This document shows positions 1 through 12,150 of a stretch of DNA of 64,000 nucleotides, piece after piece. The translations under genes were made by a program, and so were the position numbers. Position 1 is the first letter of the stretch. Every line of letters begins with the position of its first letter. The DNA comes from Crotalaria pallida (Eukaryota > Streptophyta > Magnoliopsida > Fabales > Fabaceae), in assembly GCA_037953625.1 (NCBI GenBank), contig CM075651.1:141326501-141390500 (forward strand), read 5' to 3'. A model generated the notes under the pieces. That model had not been told where the DNA came from and searched no databases. It saw nothing but the letters and a program-made list of their open reading frames with translations.

Positions 1-102
1 AGGTGCATGGCAATGTTGTTGGTGGAGGAAATGGTGATATTGATAACAATGGTAATGACAACAACTATGGTAGCGATGGTTATGCATTCTAATGATGCTG
101 GT

Positions 103-479
103 TGTAAGACTCGAGCTGACGAGGGCGGGAGTGATCGCCGGTGGAATAGGCATGGACAAGGAGCGGCTCTTGGTAAGCTTTTAAAGGAGGGGTACATGAT
201 AGGGTGATTTTGAGACTGTGTAGAAATGAGACTACATAGTACAGGAGGCTTAAATGAATATATTGGTACTACCCATATCAACAAGATACATCTTCTTTTT
301 GGTAGCCCATCACTTAAGAACTTCATAGTGAAGCATGCTTGACTTGGTATAATTCTGGGATGGGTGACCTCTTAGGAAGTTTTATCGGGAAGCGTGTGAG
401 TGATGATAAAGCACGCTGAAAAGACCCGTGTTAGTATGTGGGGACAGTCGCAATCCATTTGCCTGCTAAGGACATTACA
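103..479 (+). repeat. Cassandra left LTR
   Basis: 377 bp, from TGTAAGAC to GACATTACA. The 5S-like part lies at about 310-410, with the A-box altered to AGTGAAGCATGC (near 327-338) and the C-box-like GGGATGGGTGACCTC (near 357-371) intact. Confidence 0.85.
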
Positions 480-481
480 AA

Positions 482-493
482 TGGTATCAGAGC
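482..493 (+). promoter_or_regulatory. Cassandra primer-binding site
   Basis: TGGTATCAGAGC starts three bases after the left LTR. It is complementary to the 3' end of initiator tRNA-Met, the usual primer for Cassandra and plant Copia elements. Confidence 0.85.
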
Positions 494-550
494 TGCTCCT
501 TTCCCAGTATGGTGTGGATCGGGGATGAACCAGGCGGAAGCCGGTGGGCA

Positions 551-938
551 TGTAAGACCCGGGATGATGAGGGCGGTGAGTGATCGCCGGTGCAAGGAGC
601 GGCTCCTAGCAAGCTTCTAAGGGAGAGGTGCATGAATGAACTGACACAACCGAATGAGAGAGTGATCCTGAGACCGTGTAGGAATGAGACTACATAGTAC
701 AAGAAGGCTTAAATATATTGATTGCTATAAGTCATATCAACAAGATGCATCTTCTTTTCGGTAGTCCATCACTTAAGAAATCTATAGTTAAGCATGCATG
801 ACTTGGAGTAATTATGGGATGGGTGACCTCTTGGGAATTTTTCTTGGGAAGCGTGCGAGTGAGGACAAAGCACGCTGAAAAGACCTGTGTTGGTATGTAG
901 GGACAATCGTAATTCATTTCCCTGCTAGGGACATTACA
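551..938 (+). repeat. Cassandra right LTR
   Basis: 388 bp with the same ends as the left copy. It keeps the better 5S promoter match: AGTTAAGCATGC at 786-797 and GGGATGGGTGACCTC at 816-830. Confidence 0.85.
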
Positions 939-1967
939 TTGGTGGAGGTAAAGATGATAGTGAAATAGGAAGTGGGGGATTGTGAGGTGGTGGTGATAAT
1001 AGTTGTGTTGATTGGGATGTAGTAGCAATCGAGAGGAGGTGGTAATGTTGGCGGTGATGGTGGCAATGGGGGCAATGGCAATGGTGGTGTTGGTGATAAT
1101 TTGCAAAACTGTTATGGAAAAGTGTGATTTGATGTATTCATTCATCGGCGAATAGAAACATTTGTTCGTATGACTATACGAACATGTTTTTTCATTAATG
1201 AAAAGACACATTTATTTACTCATGGACAGACACAACTATTGAAAAATCTATTATAAATAGAATTTCTCTAGCATGAAAGTGAGATATAGATTGCGACATA
1301 GAAATTCTTCTCTAAATTATTCAGATTCTTTCTTTAAAGTGAGATAATCAGAACTGCTGGCTGATAATCTCTAGGTGCTTGGATAAATCCTAGAAGCGAT
1401 TTGTCATAACCTCGCAGCAAGTAGTAGGGGCAAATAACGTCATAAGGACAATGTTGAAAAACATGTCTCAAATACATGATTCATTATTATTGATGTTTCC
1501 TACTATCCTTTGCAATTATAAATATCGAAGTAAGTTTTCTTCTATACCCATACCATTATTCTTATAGGTGGTTAGGGTAACAATGGTGACGATGGCATTA
1601 ATGATAATGATGGTAGTAGTAAATGTGGGATTGGATTGCAATGATAGGGTTGCAAAGGTGGTGGTGATAATGATTATGATGTTAGCGATGATGGTAATGG
1701 TGACAATGGTGATGAAGCTAGCCAATGGTAATTACAATGACGATGGTCGGGTGAAAGGGATGATAAATAAATAATTAGAGTTGCAATGAGAATATTTTAA
1801 CAAAAACTTGTACAACAAAATTCGATCAAACCTAATTGCATCCCTAAGCTCATATTAACTTATAAGTTGTTTTAATGTATAATATAAACATACAATACAA
1901 TGTTTACATAAAACAATGTTAAAGGCTTAAAGCCAAAATAAAATATTGAATACAACATACCAAAAAG

Positions 1968-2138
1968 TCTCGCAGCTAATGTAAGGGACTAAGGGTTGCT
2001 ACGGCTTGGATTTTGCGTAAAAAAAATTCAATTAAATATTTTATGATATTTAATAAATATCAAAAAACATTTAATTGATTTTTTTTTACGCAAAATCCAA
2101 GCCGTAGCAACCCTTAGTCCCTTACATTAGCTGCGAGA
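1968..2138. repeat. 171-bp near-perfect palindrome
   Basis: Two 85-nt arms (1968-2052 and 2054-2138) are reverse complements around the single base 2053. The outer 59 bases of each arm match perfectly, and I count only three mismatches, all in the AT-rich inner part. The outer end reads TCTCGCAGCTAATG and its complement. No clear TSD was found, so a MITE label is plausible but unproven. If transcribed it would fold into one long hairpin. Confidence 0.9.
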
Positions 2139-2993
2139 TGAATTGGTCCCTAGAAATTAAATATTTATTAATCATTAAACAGTGTCTAAATTTTTTTCAA
2201 GGAGATGAATGGTCCCTAGAAATTTTGACAGCTAGAGATTAAATTGTATCACAAAAGAATTTCAAGGGATCAAATTGTCTAACGTTAAAAAAAAATTTGA
2301 TACTCTTTATGATAACTTTATTTTTTTAAGGATCAAAGTGTCATGCTAACAAAATTTTCAAGGATTATTTAAAAATTACATTTTTTTTTTCCTGGAACCA
2401 AATTTGACCATAGCAAAAATTTTAGGACCCAATTTGATTCTTTATTTCTCGTAAAGTGGACATGTTTTAACATAATCCATTAATTTAGTTCCCAATTTTT
2501 TTTTTACATCAATTTAATCTTTTAAACAAGAATAAAGCATCTTAGAAGAAGGTGGGAGCTCCTGCTCCCCGTGAAAATTAAATTTTAAAAATATAAATTT
2601 TATAATGGAAAACCATAAATAGTAAGATAGTTGGCTAGTGGTTAGTAATTTCGTCACTTGATAAAGAACCATAAAAAAAGATCAATTTTGGTTGTGTTAA
2701 TAAAAGTTAAAATTTTGGCAAAATAATTGGTTCATTTAGAATCGAATCTTTGATTTGGAGAATCATGAGCAATACAAAATCAATATGCTAAAATGTTTCT
2801 CATCTTCTGGATGACGTTATTTATTGCACCCTTAAACTTAGAGTCAAGATTCATCATTGCTCCCAAAAGTCAACATGTCATCGCAGCAGCAGAGTATAAA
2901 TTTTGGTCCTCGAAAAATTCATGTAGTCATTAAATAAGTTCATAAAAGGACCATGTTAGATGTTTAGGGAACTAAATTGACGTAAAAAATCTT
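2139..2993. other. Gene-free, repeat-derived AT-rich DNA
   Basis: No coding signal was seen. From about 2140 to 2460 a degenerate motif of the type AGGGACCAAATTG recurs (for example GGTCCCTAGAAATT near 2147 and 2211), and it reappears near 2990-3050. This is a common decayed-repeat pattern in plant genomes. Confidence 0.5.
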
Positions 2994-4116
2994 TTAGGGA
3001 CTAAATTGGTAATCAGTGTAACTTTCAGGAATCAAAGTGACTATTAATAGATTAACAGACGTATTTTTGCTAAGGATTTCCGACTCTTTGATCTTCAATG
3101 CTTCATTAACAACCCTTGTTTCTTCATTCTTATCCTTTATTTCTTCTTTCTTGATATGTGCAAATTCTTTAAATTCATTATAGCCTTCCCCATCAACAGT
3201 GCATGGTTCAGCTTGTTTTGTTTTTGTTTTTGCTTTTCTTTTTATTTGTTTTTGCCCCATTAAGAGTACCAAAATGGGAGACGATGAGTTGTATTCACCA
3301 ATGCTTGGAGTGGGTGGATTAGAAGATGACATGTATGCCCCATTAGCACTATTGTTTGTTCTTTTCAAAGAAGCCTCTATTGAAACCCCCAACTATTTTA
3401 GTACATCTTTCACCATTCTCCATGCACACTCGTTCTTGAAATGATCTCCAATATTTTGCTCATAAATCTTATATATGTCAAACATTATATTAGTATCGGA
3501 GCTCCCACTTATCTGCCTTTCTTTTGCTTGAATATAACATCCATTGAACTTTTGAAGGGACTTGTTCAATCTAAACCATCAACCTTTTACACTAATCAAA
3601 TCTCGAAATTAAAGCTTCTGATCACGATACTCGTTATAATCGCATATTCTCTTGTAAAATGCATCACTTTTTTGGTTCACCCTTACAATTGGAACCATGG
3701 AAATTTTCAACCAAGATTGAATAAGTTGTTTATCTTCCATGGAACTCCACCTCAATCTTTTCTTTTTTTTTCCCTCAGTAGACTCTCCTCCTTCATCCTT
3801 AAGATCAAAAGTTTCCAAGTCGTCTTGGTTACAATATGGTAGTATTTCAAGTTGAGATTGTGGTATTTAGGTATAGTATTGAGACTGAGATTGAAATTGT
3901 GACACTGATTGATATTGTGGATTTGGGATAAATACGAGAAAATTTTGGTTTGGAAAAGGTATGTTTGGGTTATTTTGTAGATTTGAGAAAAAGGGTTGAG
4001 AATTGTGAAATGGAAAATGTGAAAAATTTTACATAAAATGTGTCCATTAGTTAAAAGGATTCTTGGGATTGTTGTTGGGATTATTTGGATTCATCTGTGG
4101 AGCGTTATGATTCATG
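2994..4116 (-). pseudogene. PIF/Harbinger ORF1-type (Myb/SANT-like) pseudogene
   Basis: Reading leftwards from an ATG at 4116, the remnant gives an Asn/Pro-rich start (MNHNAPQMNPNNPNNN), then a Gln/Ser-rich stretch, then a SANT-like segment (RLRWSSMEDKQLIQSWLKI near 3750) followed by VNQKSDAFYKRI. A Lys-rich part (KQIKRKAKTKTK) and a charged C-terminal region lie at 2994-3392. These are features of the plant proteins annotated as ORF1 of PIF/Harbinger transposons or as no-apical-meristem-associated proteins. Several stops and frame changes show that it is dead. Element ends were not found. Confidence 0.65.
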
Positions 4117-5456
4117 AATGTAATGTTTCAAGTTCACCTATGTTTATACAAAATTAAAATGTTAACCGATATTAATTCAAAGTTCAAACTACTATTTTGC
4201 AATGTTAATATTTGGAATTTCACTACAATCTATCCTATTGTCACTACCCTTTCTCTCGGCCAATCACTACTACCTTAAATTAATAAACCTTTACGTTGTT
4301 TAGAGCACTTATAACCCCAGCTTAGAGCACTTAACAAAAAAATTTGGAATAGAGGGATTAATAAATAAGGATAAAATCTTTAAAGTAATAATTATTATTG
4401 TGTTTGTTTTGTAAAAACTAAAGACTTAAAAAAATAAACAATTTTTTTTCTATAGACATGTATTAAGGAAGAGTACACTTATTTTTATCTCATTTAGTTT
4501 TATCAAATGCTAATAAATATCATTATAACATTCGATAAAAAGTCAAATATAATAAGAAATCATTATAAATATGATCTTTAATATTCTACAAAAACGTTAG
4601 AACATGCACTTATGATTATTTTATTAATTGCTTAAACCTTAACAAGTGCCTTCACTTGTTAACAAGTTTTTATCTTTATATACACACGAATTTAATAAAA
4701 AAAATTCTCATAAAACAAAAGAGCATTAGCTAAGAAATTCAATTTGAGCAAGTCAACATTAAAATCTAAATCTAGCACTTCTTCACAATGAAAAACGTCT
4801 CATTTTTGCATGCAAAGTTGCTTCTTAACCTTCCTTAAACAATGCTTTAAGACATTTGTTAATATTTCATAATTTTCGTTGCAAGTTGTGACATTCTTCC
4901 AAAATAATGTAAATCTGGTTGTCCAGTTTCCGCACCACCAACCAACTTATCTCATGCTGACTTTGAACTATTTTCTAGCTCCCTAAATTCACCATTTGAC
5001 ATTTTCAACAATCCACTATTCCAGACATCTTATCCTTTAAGAAAAAAATAATACACGTCCTTCTCACACAGTTAAGCAAAGCTATTATGAAATTTAAGTT
5101 CTGCTCAAAAACAAAAAATTAAGTTTCACCAATAAAATATAATGCATGCAAAGGAGAATTTTTGTATCAGTTCTAACGAGCATTATAATCAAAACGGATA
5201 GTAAAGGAAGGTACATTTTAAAGCACCGTTATAATCTGATACATATAATTCTCTACTGTACAGAAACAACTCAACATATTTATTGGTTTAATACCTTAGA
5301 AGCAGCATAAAAAACAGTTGGCAACAAAACATCACTTGAGTATCCTTCCAGTTCTGACTTCTATACAAAGGTACAAACCTTTTTTCTTTTTTTCGGAACA
5401 AGAAGGACAAGAGGCTCTTGAGCAGGTAAATAAGTTTCATGGATACCAAAGACATT
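4117..5456. other. Intergenic, no gene seen
   Basis: AT-rich DNA without supported coding or RNA genes. The right part, near 5160-5456, should include the 3' UTR of the minus-strand ORM gene. Confidence 0.5.
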
Positions 5457-8400
5457 TCACTTATCCGCATTGATACCGAATATCCTGACCTTGTGCATAT
5501 TTGGGAACTTTGCGACGACTAGAACAATCACTGCAAGGGTGTTGAAGAAGAGCATTGGATTTTGATAATCGGTTGTGTGAGAGGCTATCAAGTACCTGAC
5601 AAGGACAAACAAAAAAATAGCAGATTAACAGTAAATAATTATTCACTTTTAAATCATGTCCATTCTCAGATGATTAAAGAGGTTTAAGTGCTGAAAAACG
5701 CCTATTCCAATGTTTAGTGAGAGGCAGCATGATTTTCATTATTCAAAAATACTACTCCCTCCGGTCCCTAATATAAGCACCATTTGACCAATTTCACTCC
5801 CTTTAAGAAAAGTAGGTAAGTTAGTTATTTGTATTGGAATTGTAAATTTTAAGTGTATATTTACCAATCTATCCTTTTGATCTTCTAGTCATTAATTGGT
5901 GTTTCTTTTCCCCACTAACATAATAAAGTATATTAAATGGGGTTAGTTTTGTAAAATTTTAGAATAGGTGTTTATATTTAGGACCAAAAATTTTTGGTCA
6001 AATGGTGCTTATATTAGAGACCGGAGGGAGTATTTAGTTTAAAATATGTGTATCATCTTTAAAAAACACATCTTCCAGGTCATGTCAAAATACATCAATC
6101 AACTGATTAAGCTTCCGCAAAATACCAATACTACCCTCTTGAGGAAAGCTCCTCCCAATTGAAAAAACCTTTGATGCAATCAAGCACATAAAAATCTTTA
6201 TACACTCAGAATAGGTTTCTTACAAAAGCTAGCACATCTTGTGAGAGGAGTGTGTATTTTTAGGTGGAGAAATAAATCTTGACCATACAAGTTACAACCA
6301 TACATGGATAGTCGAGAATAAAAATTACTAAATGGTCACATGCTCACTTAAAAAAGTCATGCATTTATCTTTCAATCTTGGCCATACAAAAAGATGCAAT
6401 GGCAATTCAGTCCCCTCAACTCTCACAACAACAATCTGATTCTCGCATGATGTACTAGATAATGCAACATGCTTATTCCTAAGTTTAAGCTAATAACTAA
6501 TGCCTCAATGATAAAATACCAATCCCATTGTAGAAACTATCTAGACACACAAAGCGATGCACTGTGGAATTTCAGTAATACTTGTCAGAGCAAAACCAGG
6601 ACAAGCAGCCCACCTTAGAACCTAGACAGTTTCCAGACAAACTTAAATCATAGAGAAGCTGCAGGTACAACCCTCTAACCGATGCCTGTTATTTCCATAA
6701 AAAAGTAATTCCTTTACTTATAAAATTTGAACTTCTCTACTAACTTTAAACCAACAATTAAGATTAACTATGAGCAAAATCATGGATTAACTATGAGCAA
6801 AATCATGGATTTTAGCAGCACTAAGGAGGGAGTCTCTATGGCAATGCGTTATATATGCCGTTCATTGGAATTTGGTATCCAAAATGATTGCTGCCATTTT
6901 CAAGAATATCCTTCTGGCTTCTCTTTGGTTGGTGCTCACTACACGATCTCTCAAGAGGGGATGTCCCTACTCCCTACCAAATACAGTCTGTTTGAACTAG
7001 TTTGGATGTGTTTTCTTTGTTTCTGTTTTGTGCCTCTGTTAAGGAATATTTCTTATCCTAACCATTTGTACTCTTTCCGACTTACACCTAATAAGTAGTA
7101 ACTATCAAAACATTTTTCTGGAAAAACTAAGCACTCTAAATCCTAAAACTACATGGATTGACCCTAAAAAATAGTGTAGATAACAGATCAAGTCAAACCC
7201 CAAACACCAAGAATAATTCATTTTAAGCTAACATCACCATCATAATCATATAATCTTCAGCTAAAGTTACCATTCAAAACTTGCAAAAATGTCTATTGGG
7301 CTACTTAAACTATGTACGAAACCGATATTTTGCATCACACTTCCAATGAAGCTCCTGAGCATCCATAATAGCAAATTCCAAGGTTGCACCAATCTACCCA
7401 CAGATACACAGCGTCAGGACACTAATGACTAACTTCAAATCCCTTAAAAAGTTCCCCAACCATTTAGCCCATGCAAAATGTATTGACATGCAACTGGTCT
7501 GAATAAATATTAAATACCTTATCATTTTCTTATATATTTTACAATATATCTGTTAAAGTGAATTTAGTATTAGCCACCCAATAGATGTACAACCTCACTT
7601 TATACCTATAGTAATATGTTCTTTTTGAACAAAAAAGATTTATATTAGAACTACTGTGATTCAGCTTCCTTGCTAAAGGTAAGCTTTCATAGGTTAACTC
7701 ATTGGGAATAGCTAAATAGCTAATAGCCAACAAAACTCCTCATTCTTTCCTGAAAACAAATGTGATTCAAAAGCAGATCAAACAAAACTATGATTCAAGA
7801 TAAATGTGGAGTCCAGCTATAATTTCAGAAGCAATCCAATGACATAGATGCAGAAGCACATGTTCATTGCAGATCATAATTGGATGACAGAGCTGGATAG
7901 AAGTTTTCAGAGGTAGGTTTGTTCTTTAATAATTAAAATAAACAAACTTTTTTGTAGCAATTGCCAAACACAATCATTATGAAGCATTCAGATATAAACC
8001 TAAAGCAAATGCGAACCTCAAAACAAACGGCAGTAATTCCAAATGCATGCAAATTATTAACTACATCACAGCTGAGAGGTATGCTTCTTATAAGCAGAAA
8101 GAAATGAACGCAAGCTAACACAAAATGGCAGAAAAAGAGTATTACCCTATCTACAGTCAATACAGTGCAACCTAAAAAGCATTTATGTTTTGGGGAAAAC
8201 CCATGAAACACATATAACTTCAGCTCGCAAGCTTTTGCACCAAAAGAAGTTATGAACCAGAAAAATGTATAAAAAGAATGTTATAAATTATGATAACACT
8301 AGCAAGAATGCACACATATGCCAATGAATCTCAGCATCAGCATAGATAATATTTAATCAGTGCACATCTACTGGTGTTTATATAACAAAACTGCACACAA

Positions 8401-11092
8401 AAATAATCATCTTCATTGATTGACCCTAAAACATCATCAACAACAAAGACACTTTCAAAATAAATATTGATTCAATGTCCAAACATAAAAAAGCTAGCTT
8501 GCAAATTAGAGAACTTACAGCACCAAGGGAACAACTGTAAGAAACTTCCTGTTACGAGTGAGCTGCTTTCCATTGTCTATCTGCTCCCACCATGTCAATC
8601 GATTGTAGATCCCCTGGTCATCTGCAAATGGAGTTCCTTTCTTCCAGTGGAAAAAGTGATATGTAACCTGATGGACAAAACATAACCAATCAAGCCACGT
8701 AGACAGAACTAGTTATTTTAATAGTTGCTTTCATGGATTCAAGCATATAAGCCGCGGCTAAAGTAGCAAAAATAAGAGCTTGAATAACACTTCAAAATAA
8801 TCCAAGGAACATGGCAGATAAGGGAACTACTAGAAGCATTAATCACTAAAGAAACAAGAAGAAGAACAACTACTAAATCATCAATAATTGACAACCGAAA
8901 ATTAGTTTAAAACTGGACCCGATCACATAAATTTGCATAAAAGAAAATGTCATGCACATCACCTCAAAGTAACAAATGAGCAAACACGGATTGCCTCAGT
9001 GTTAGGTTTGACTAAGATACATAATAACACACCCGCCGCCCACAAAAAAAAAATGATAGAAGATGAAGAAAAATTAACGAGACAGGCAATTTGTTCCTTG
9101 TCACTGCTAGAAACACGTCAAGATTAAATGATCACAAAAAGTAGGTTCCATGTCAAAACACAAACAAGTATACTTTATAAGGACTGGCTACACCTTAAAA
9201 GACACCATAAAACTTGAACTGGCATACTTCTAAAGTTGAACATAGGAGAAGCAAGAAAGAAAATGTTGAGTGCCGCAAGTAATGGGGAAAATATGATTAG
9301 TACAGAAAATTAAAATCTAATGCAGTTCAAAATCTTAGCAATCAATTCAATCTAGAGGAAGCAAAAGCAAATTCTGTAACTGCCTCAATGTTTTGGAGAG
9401 GATACACCTGATAAAGTAGATATTTTTGGATAGACTATTGAGGAAGTTCAAACTTTGGTGGGGCCGTGGAGATGGGAATGAGAAGCCAATTGTGTAAATA
9501 AGCTAATAACTAATTAATTAATTAATTTTCTTTAGCTTCGTTATAAGGACGTTTATTGTTTCATTTAATGAGCTCTGTATTTTTTCAAGAAAAAAAATTA
9601 ACAAGTAAATGTGAGTAATAAATGGAAAATCTCATAGGATAGTGCCAAAAAGATTAATGGGATAAGTTAAACTCTTATTAGATTATATTAAGACATATTG
9701 GTTTGCATATAAAATTTTCATAAACTTGATTTTTTTCCTACTAAGCTTATATAACATCTCATGCATCCAGAAGTACCCTACCCTAGGGCCAGCCACATTC
9801 TTTTTGGAGTAACGTATTAAATTCGCGCCACGTTAATGGATAAACTTCCCCACTAGAGCCAGGGGAGAACAATGACAATAACAAGATCATGGAGGAGAAA
9901 TAATGAATTGCTAGTAACGTAAACAGGAATTGGAGCCAAAACTCCACCCATGACAAGAGAAAACTGAAGCAAATCACATGAGCTCAATTCATTTTCAATC
10001 CAAACTATGATTTTGCAAGACAACAGAGACCAAATAAATGAGCCCAAAGCCAAACTACAAACATTTGTCATACCTCTAATTTATATATGTCATAAGTGAA
10101 CACCACTCTCTCTCTCATGGTCTTAATGTTTCTGAGTGCAAAAAAAAGGAACTAAAAAAATTTCAATCCTAAACTATTTACCACTTAAGCCAAAAGAAGT
10201 AACAACTCTCCCACTAAATAACGAAGTATAACTCAATAAATTAACATCTCAAACATCTCCACCACAATCAGCTCCCTTCCTGCCATGATCACATTACACT
10301 CAGTCTTTCATCTTACAAAGCTAACGAGACATGAAATTCCAAGACCCAACCATTTACCACAATTTAACACATCTCGAATGCCTCTTCTTACTAACTACTA
10401 ACCAACCAATAACCTACTTGCCTGAAACCAAAACAAATAAACAGCTTCGACTTAGAACACAACCTGGATACTCCCAAGGAGAAACCTAGAGTACTCTTCG
10501 TAATCGTAACACGACAGAACACTCCTCCCACTCAAGTGTCACATATTCTCTCTAAATTGGGAAAGTAAACAATATCCAACAAACATCAAAGCTCAATCTC
10601 TAACCGTTTAACGGCAACCATAATAATAATAATAATTAAAAGTAAACTAATCTTATTCTAAGGTGAAACAACAACACACATACTAATCCATAGTAATAAT
10701 CTCAATCAATCCCTAAACTAATGATAACCACCTATCCAAAATCTACATCAGCCAACCTCACCTCACCTGAATCCAAAAACAAGGAACAACAACACATACC
10801 CCAAAAAGCAACAAGATTAGTAACAAAAAAGAAAAAGATTAAAATCAAAGATTGAATTAAATAAATAAATAAATAAAAAAGAAAGAGTTGGTGGAAAGAA
10901 GGATACAGCGAAATGAGCGAGATTAACGGTGGTCCAAGCGATTCCAGGGGAACAACCGAAGACGGAGAGAACGAGGATCCAAGAGAAGAAGAGGATGAGG
11001 ATGTAAGTGGTCCAAACCCCAGGGTACGTGAACCACTCCGTGTTCCGATTCAGATCCGGTGGTGGCACCGCTTTCACATACAGATTCGCCAT
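5457..11092 (-). CDS. ORM1: ORM1-like (ORMDL) regulator of sphingolipid synthesis
   Basis: Coding exons on the minus strand are 10907..11092, 8519..8667 and 5457..5595 (186+149+139 nt). All introns are GT-AG, and the product is 157 aa, the usual length of plant ORM proteins. It starts MANLYVKAVPPPDLNRNTEW and ends VRIFGINADK. Exon 1 carries the first hydrophobic segment (ILILFFSWILVLSVFG), exon 2 the VTYHFFHWKKGTPF loop, and exon 3 the last membrane part. In the known family, ORM proteins sit in the ER membrane and bind serine palmitoyltransferase, holding back long-chain-base synthesis when ceramide is plentiful. Both introns are long (2239 and 2923 bp); intron 2 holds a Stowaway MITE at 5755-6030. 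A likely TATA box lies about 155 bp upstream of the ATG. Confidence 0.96.
5755..6030. mobile_element. Stowaway MITE in ORM intron 2
   Basis: A 276-bp element with ends CTCCCTCCGGTCCC and its complement, and inverted inner matches (TAAGCACCATTTGACCA). The TSD is TA at 5753-5754 and 6031-6032. TIR and TSD are those of Stowaway (Tc1/mariner) MITEs. Confidence 0.93.
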
Positions 11093-11247
11093 CGATTTCG
11101 ATTTCTTCTTCTTCTTCTTCTTACTGTATTATTATTCTTATTCTTAGTAGTATGTATCCTAATAATAATTAAAAATAATAATAATAATAATTAAGTTTGA
11201 AAGTTTGACCCCTCCTCCCCACGGATTCGTGTTTTGATTGATGATCT

Positions 11248-11255
11248 TATTTATA
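11248..11255 (-). promoter_or_regulatory. Probable TATA box of the ORM gene
   Basis: On the minus strand this reads TATAAATA, about 155 bases upstream of the ORM start codon. A CT/GA repeat lies just upstream at 11320-11343. Confidence 0.5.
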
Positions 11256-11319
11256 CGTCTCTCTCTTTCTCTCGTAAATTTCCAAAAACCCAGAAACCAA
11301 AATAACACACCAACCTAAA

Positions 11320-11343
11320 CTCTCTCTCTCTCTCTCTCTCTCT
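11320..11343. repeat. (CT)n microsatellite in the ORM promoter
   Basis: About 12 CT units; on the gene's strand it is a GA repeat, a frequent element near plant transcription starts. Confidence 0.9.
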
Positions 11344-12007
11344 TTCTATGTGCCTGCTGCTTTTTCAAATATCTCTCTCTAAATTCTCAAATGATGGAAA
11401 ACGATAAATCTAAAATTAAATTTGATTTTTACTCGCCAGATAGTAGTACTACGTAATTAAGAAAGAAATGGGAAGACTTGATGAAACGGCGTCGTTTGGC
11501 AGGCTCCTTTATTTTATTTTAATTTATTTATTTGGTGATTGATTTTCAGGGATATTTTATTTGTAGCGTTGTTGAAATTAGAAAAGTTTGGAGCTGATTT
11601 GTGGTAACATTCTTAGACCATGTCTAAGACCACCAAGCTAGAAGGCTCAATTGGTTACTGGTTTGAAATTTAAATTTATGTTGTTTGTTGATTTGAAATT
11701 TGGACCATACATAAAATAATAGAAGAAATAAAATGAGTATGTGATGGACCACTTATTAATTGGTTACTGGTTCTAGTGGTTCGAGTAAATAACTAATTTA
11801 GCAATAGATGATGTAAGTTGTAACCACCAAAGTGTTTTCGTCTGGTACGTACCAGCAAATTGTTTTATTGATTTATTATTATTTTGAGGTTTGAGTCTTC
11901 ACTTTCCTATGTATTCTCCCTCCTTCCTTTATTATTTGGCATTTTTTATATTTTATTTTTCTCGTTTTATAGGTTGTTTTAAAAATTTTAGGTAACATTA
12001 AAATATT

Positions 12008-12150
12008 TATTTTAAATATGTTTTTCGTAAGTGAGTTTTGCCTCTACCAGCAAAGCATTTTCCATACCCACGGCAGAGATCGAACCCCTGACATCATGGT
12101 TAAGAAAAAACTCAGCTATCTGCCAATTTTACTTAACGTGGTGATTATAC
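12008..12150 (-). mobile_element. Probable tRNA-derived SINE remnant
   Basis: On the minus strand a box-A-like TGGCAGATAGCTGAG is followed about 35 bases later by a box-B-like GGGGTTCGATCTC, the spacing of an RNA polymerase III tRNA-type promoter. Ends and TSD are not clear. Confidence 0.4.

Larger units (their letters stand above)
103..938 (+). mobile_element. Complete Cassandra TRIM retrotransposon with 5S-like LTRs
   Basis: Two direct repeats of 377 and 388 bp both begin TGTAAGAC and end GACATTACA, so the termini form TGTAA/TTACA. Between them are 71 bp holding a primer-binding site (TGGTATCAGAGC at 482-493) and a purine-rich tract just before the second LTR. Both LTRs carry the 5S rRNA promoter signature: an A-box-like AGTTAAGCATGC and a C-box-like GGGATGGGTGACCTC. 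The element has no coding capacity. This structure is diagnostic of Cassandra, a terminal-repeat retrotransposon in miniature that is mobilised by other elements. The flanks (98-102 CTGGT, 939-943 TTGGT) look like a 5-bp TSD with one mismatch. Confidence 0.9.
4..1770 (+). pseudogene. Decayed Gly/Asn/Asp-rich coding remnants
   Basis: Three separated stretches (about 4-90, 1036-1130 and 1568-1735) read as Gly-Asn-Asp-rich peptide in one forward frame each, built from GGT/GGC, AAT and GAT codons. Stop codons interrupt them. A Cassandra element at 103-938 lies between the first and second stretch, and unrelated AT-rich DNA (about 1130-1560) lies between the second and third. They look like pieces of one glycine-rich gene broken by insertions. 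A diverged GGN/GAT simple repeat is the main alternative. No family is assigned. Confidence 0.3.

Noticed and set aside
732..1211. 159-aa frame on the minus strand
   Set aside because: It runs antisense through the Cassandra LTR and the Gly-rich repeat; His/Thr/Ile-rich composition comes from the repeat and no motif is present.
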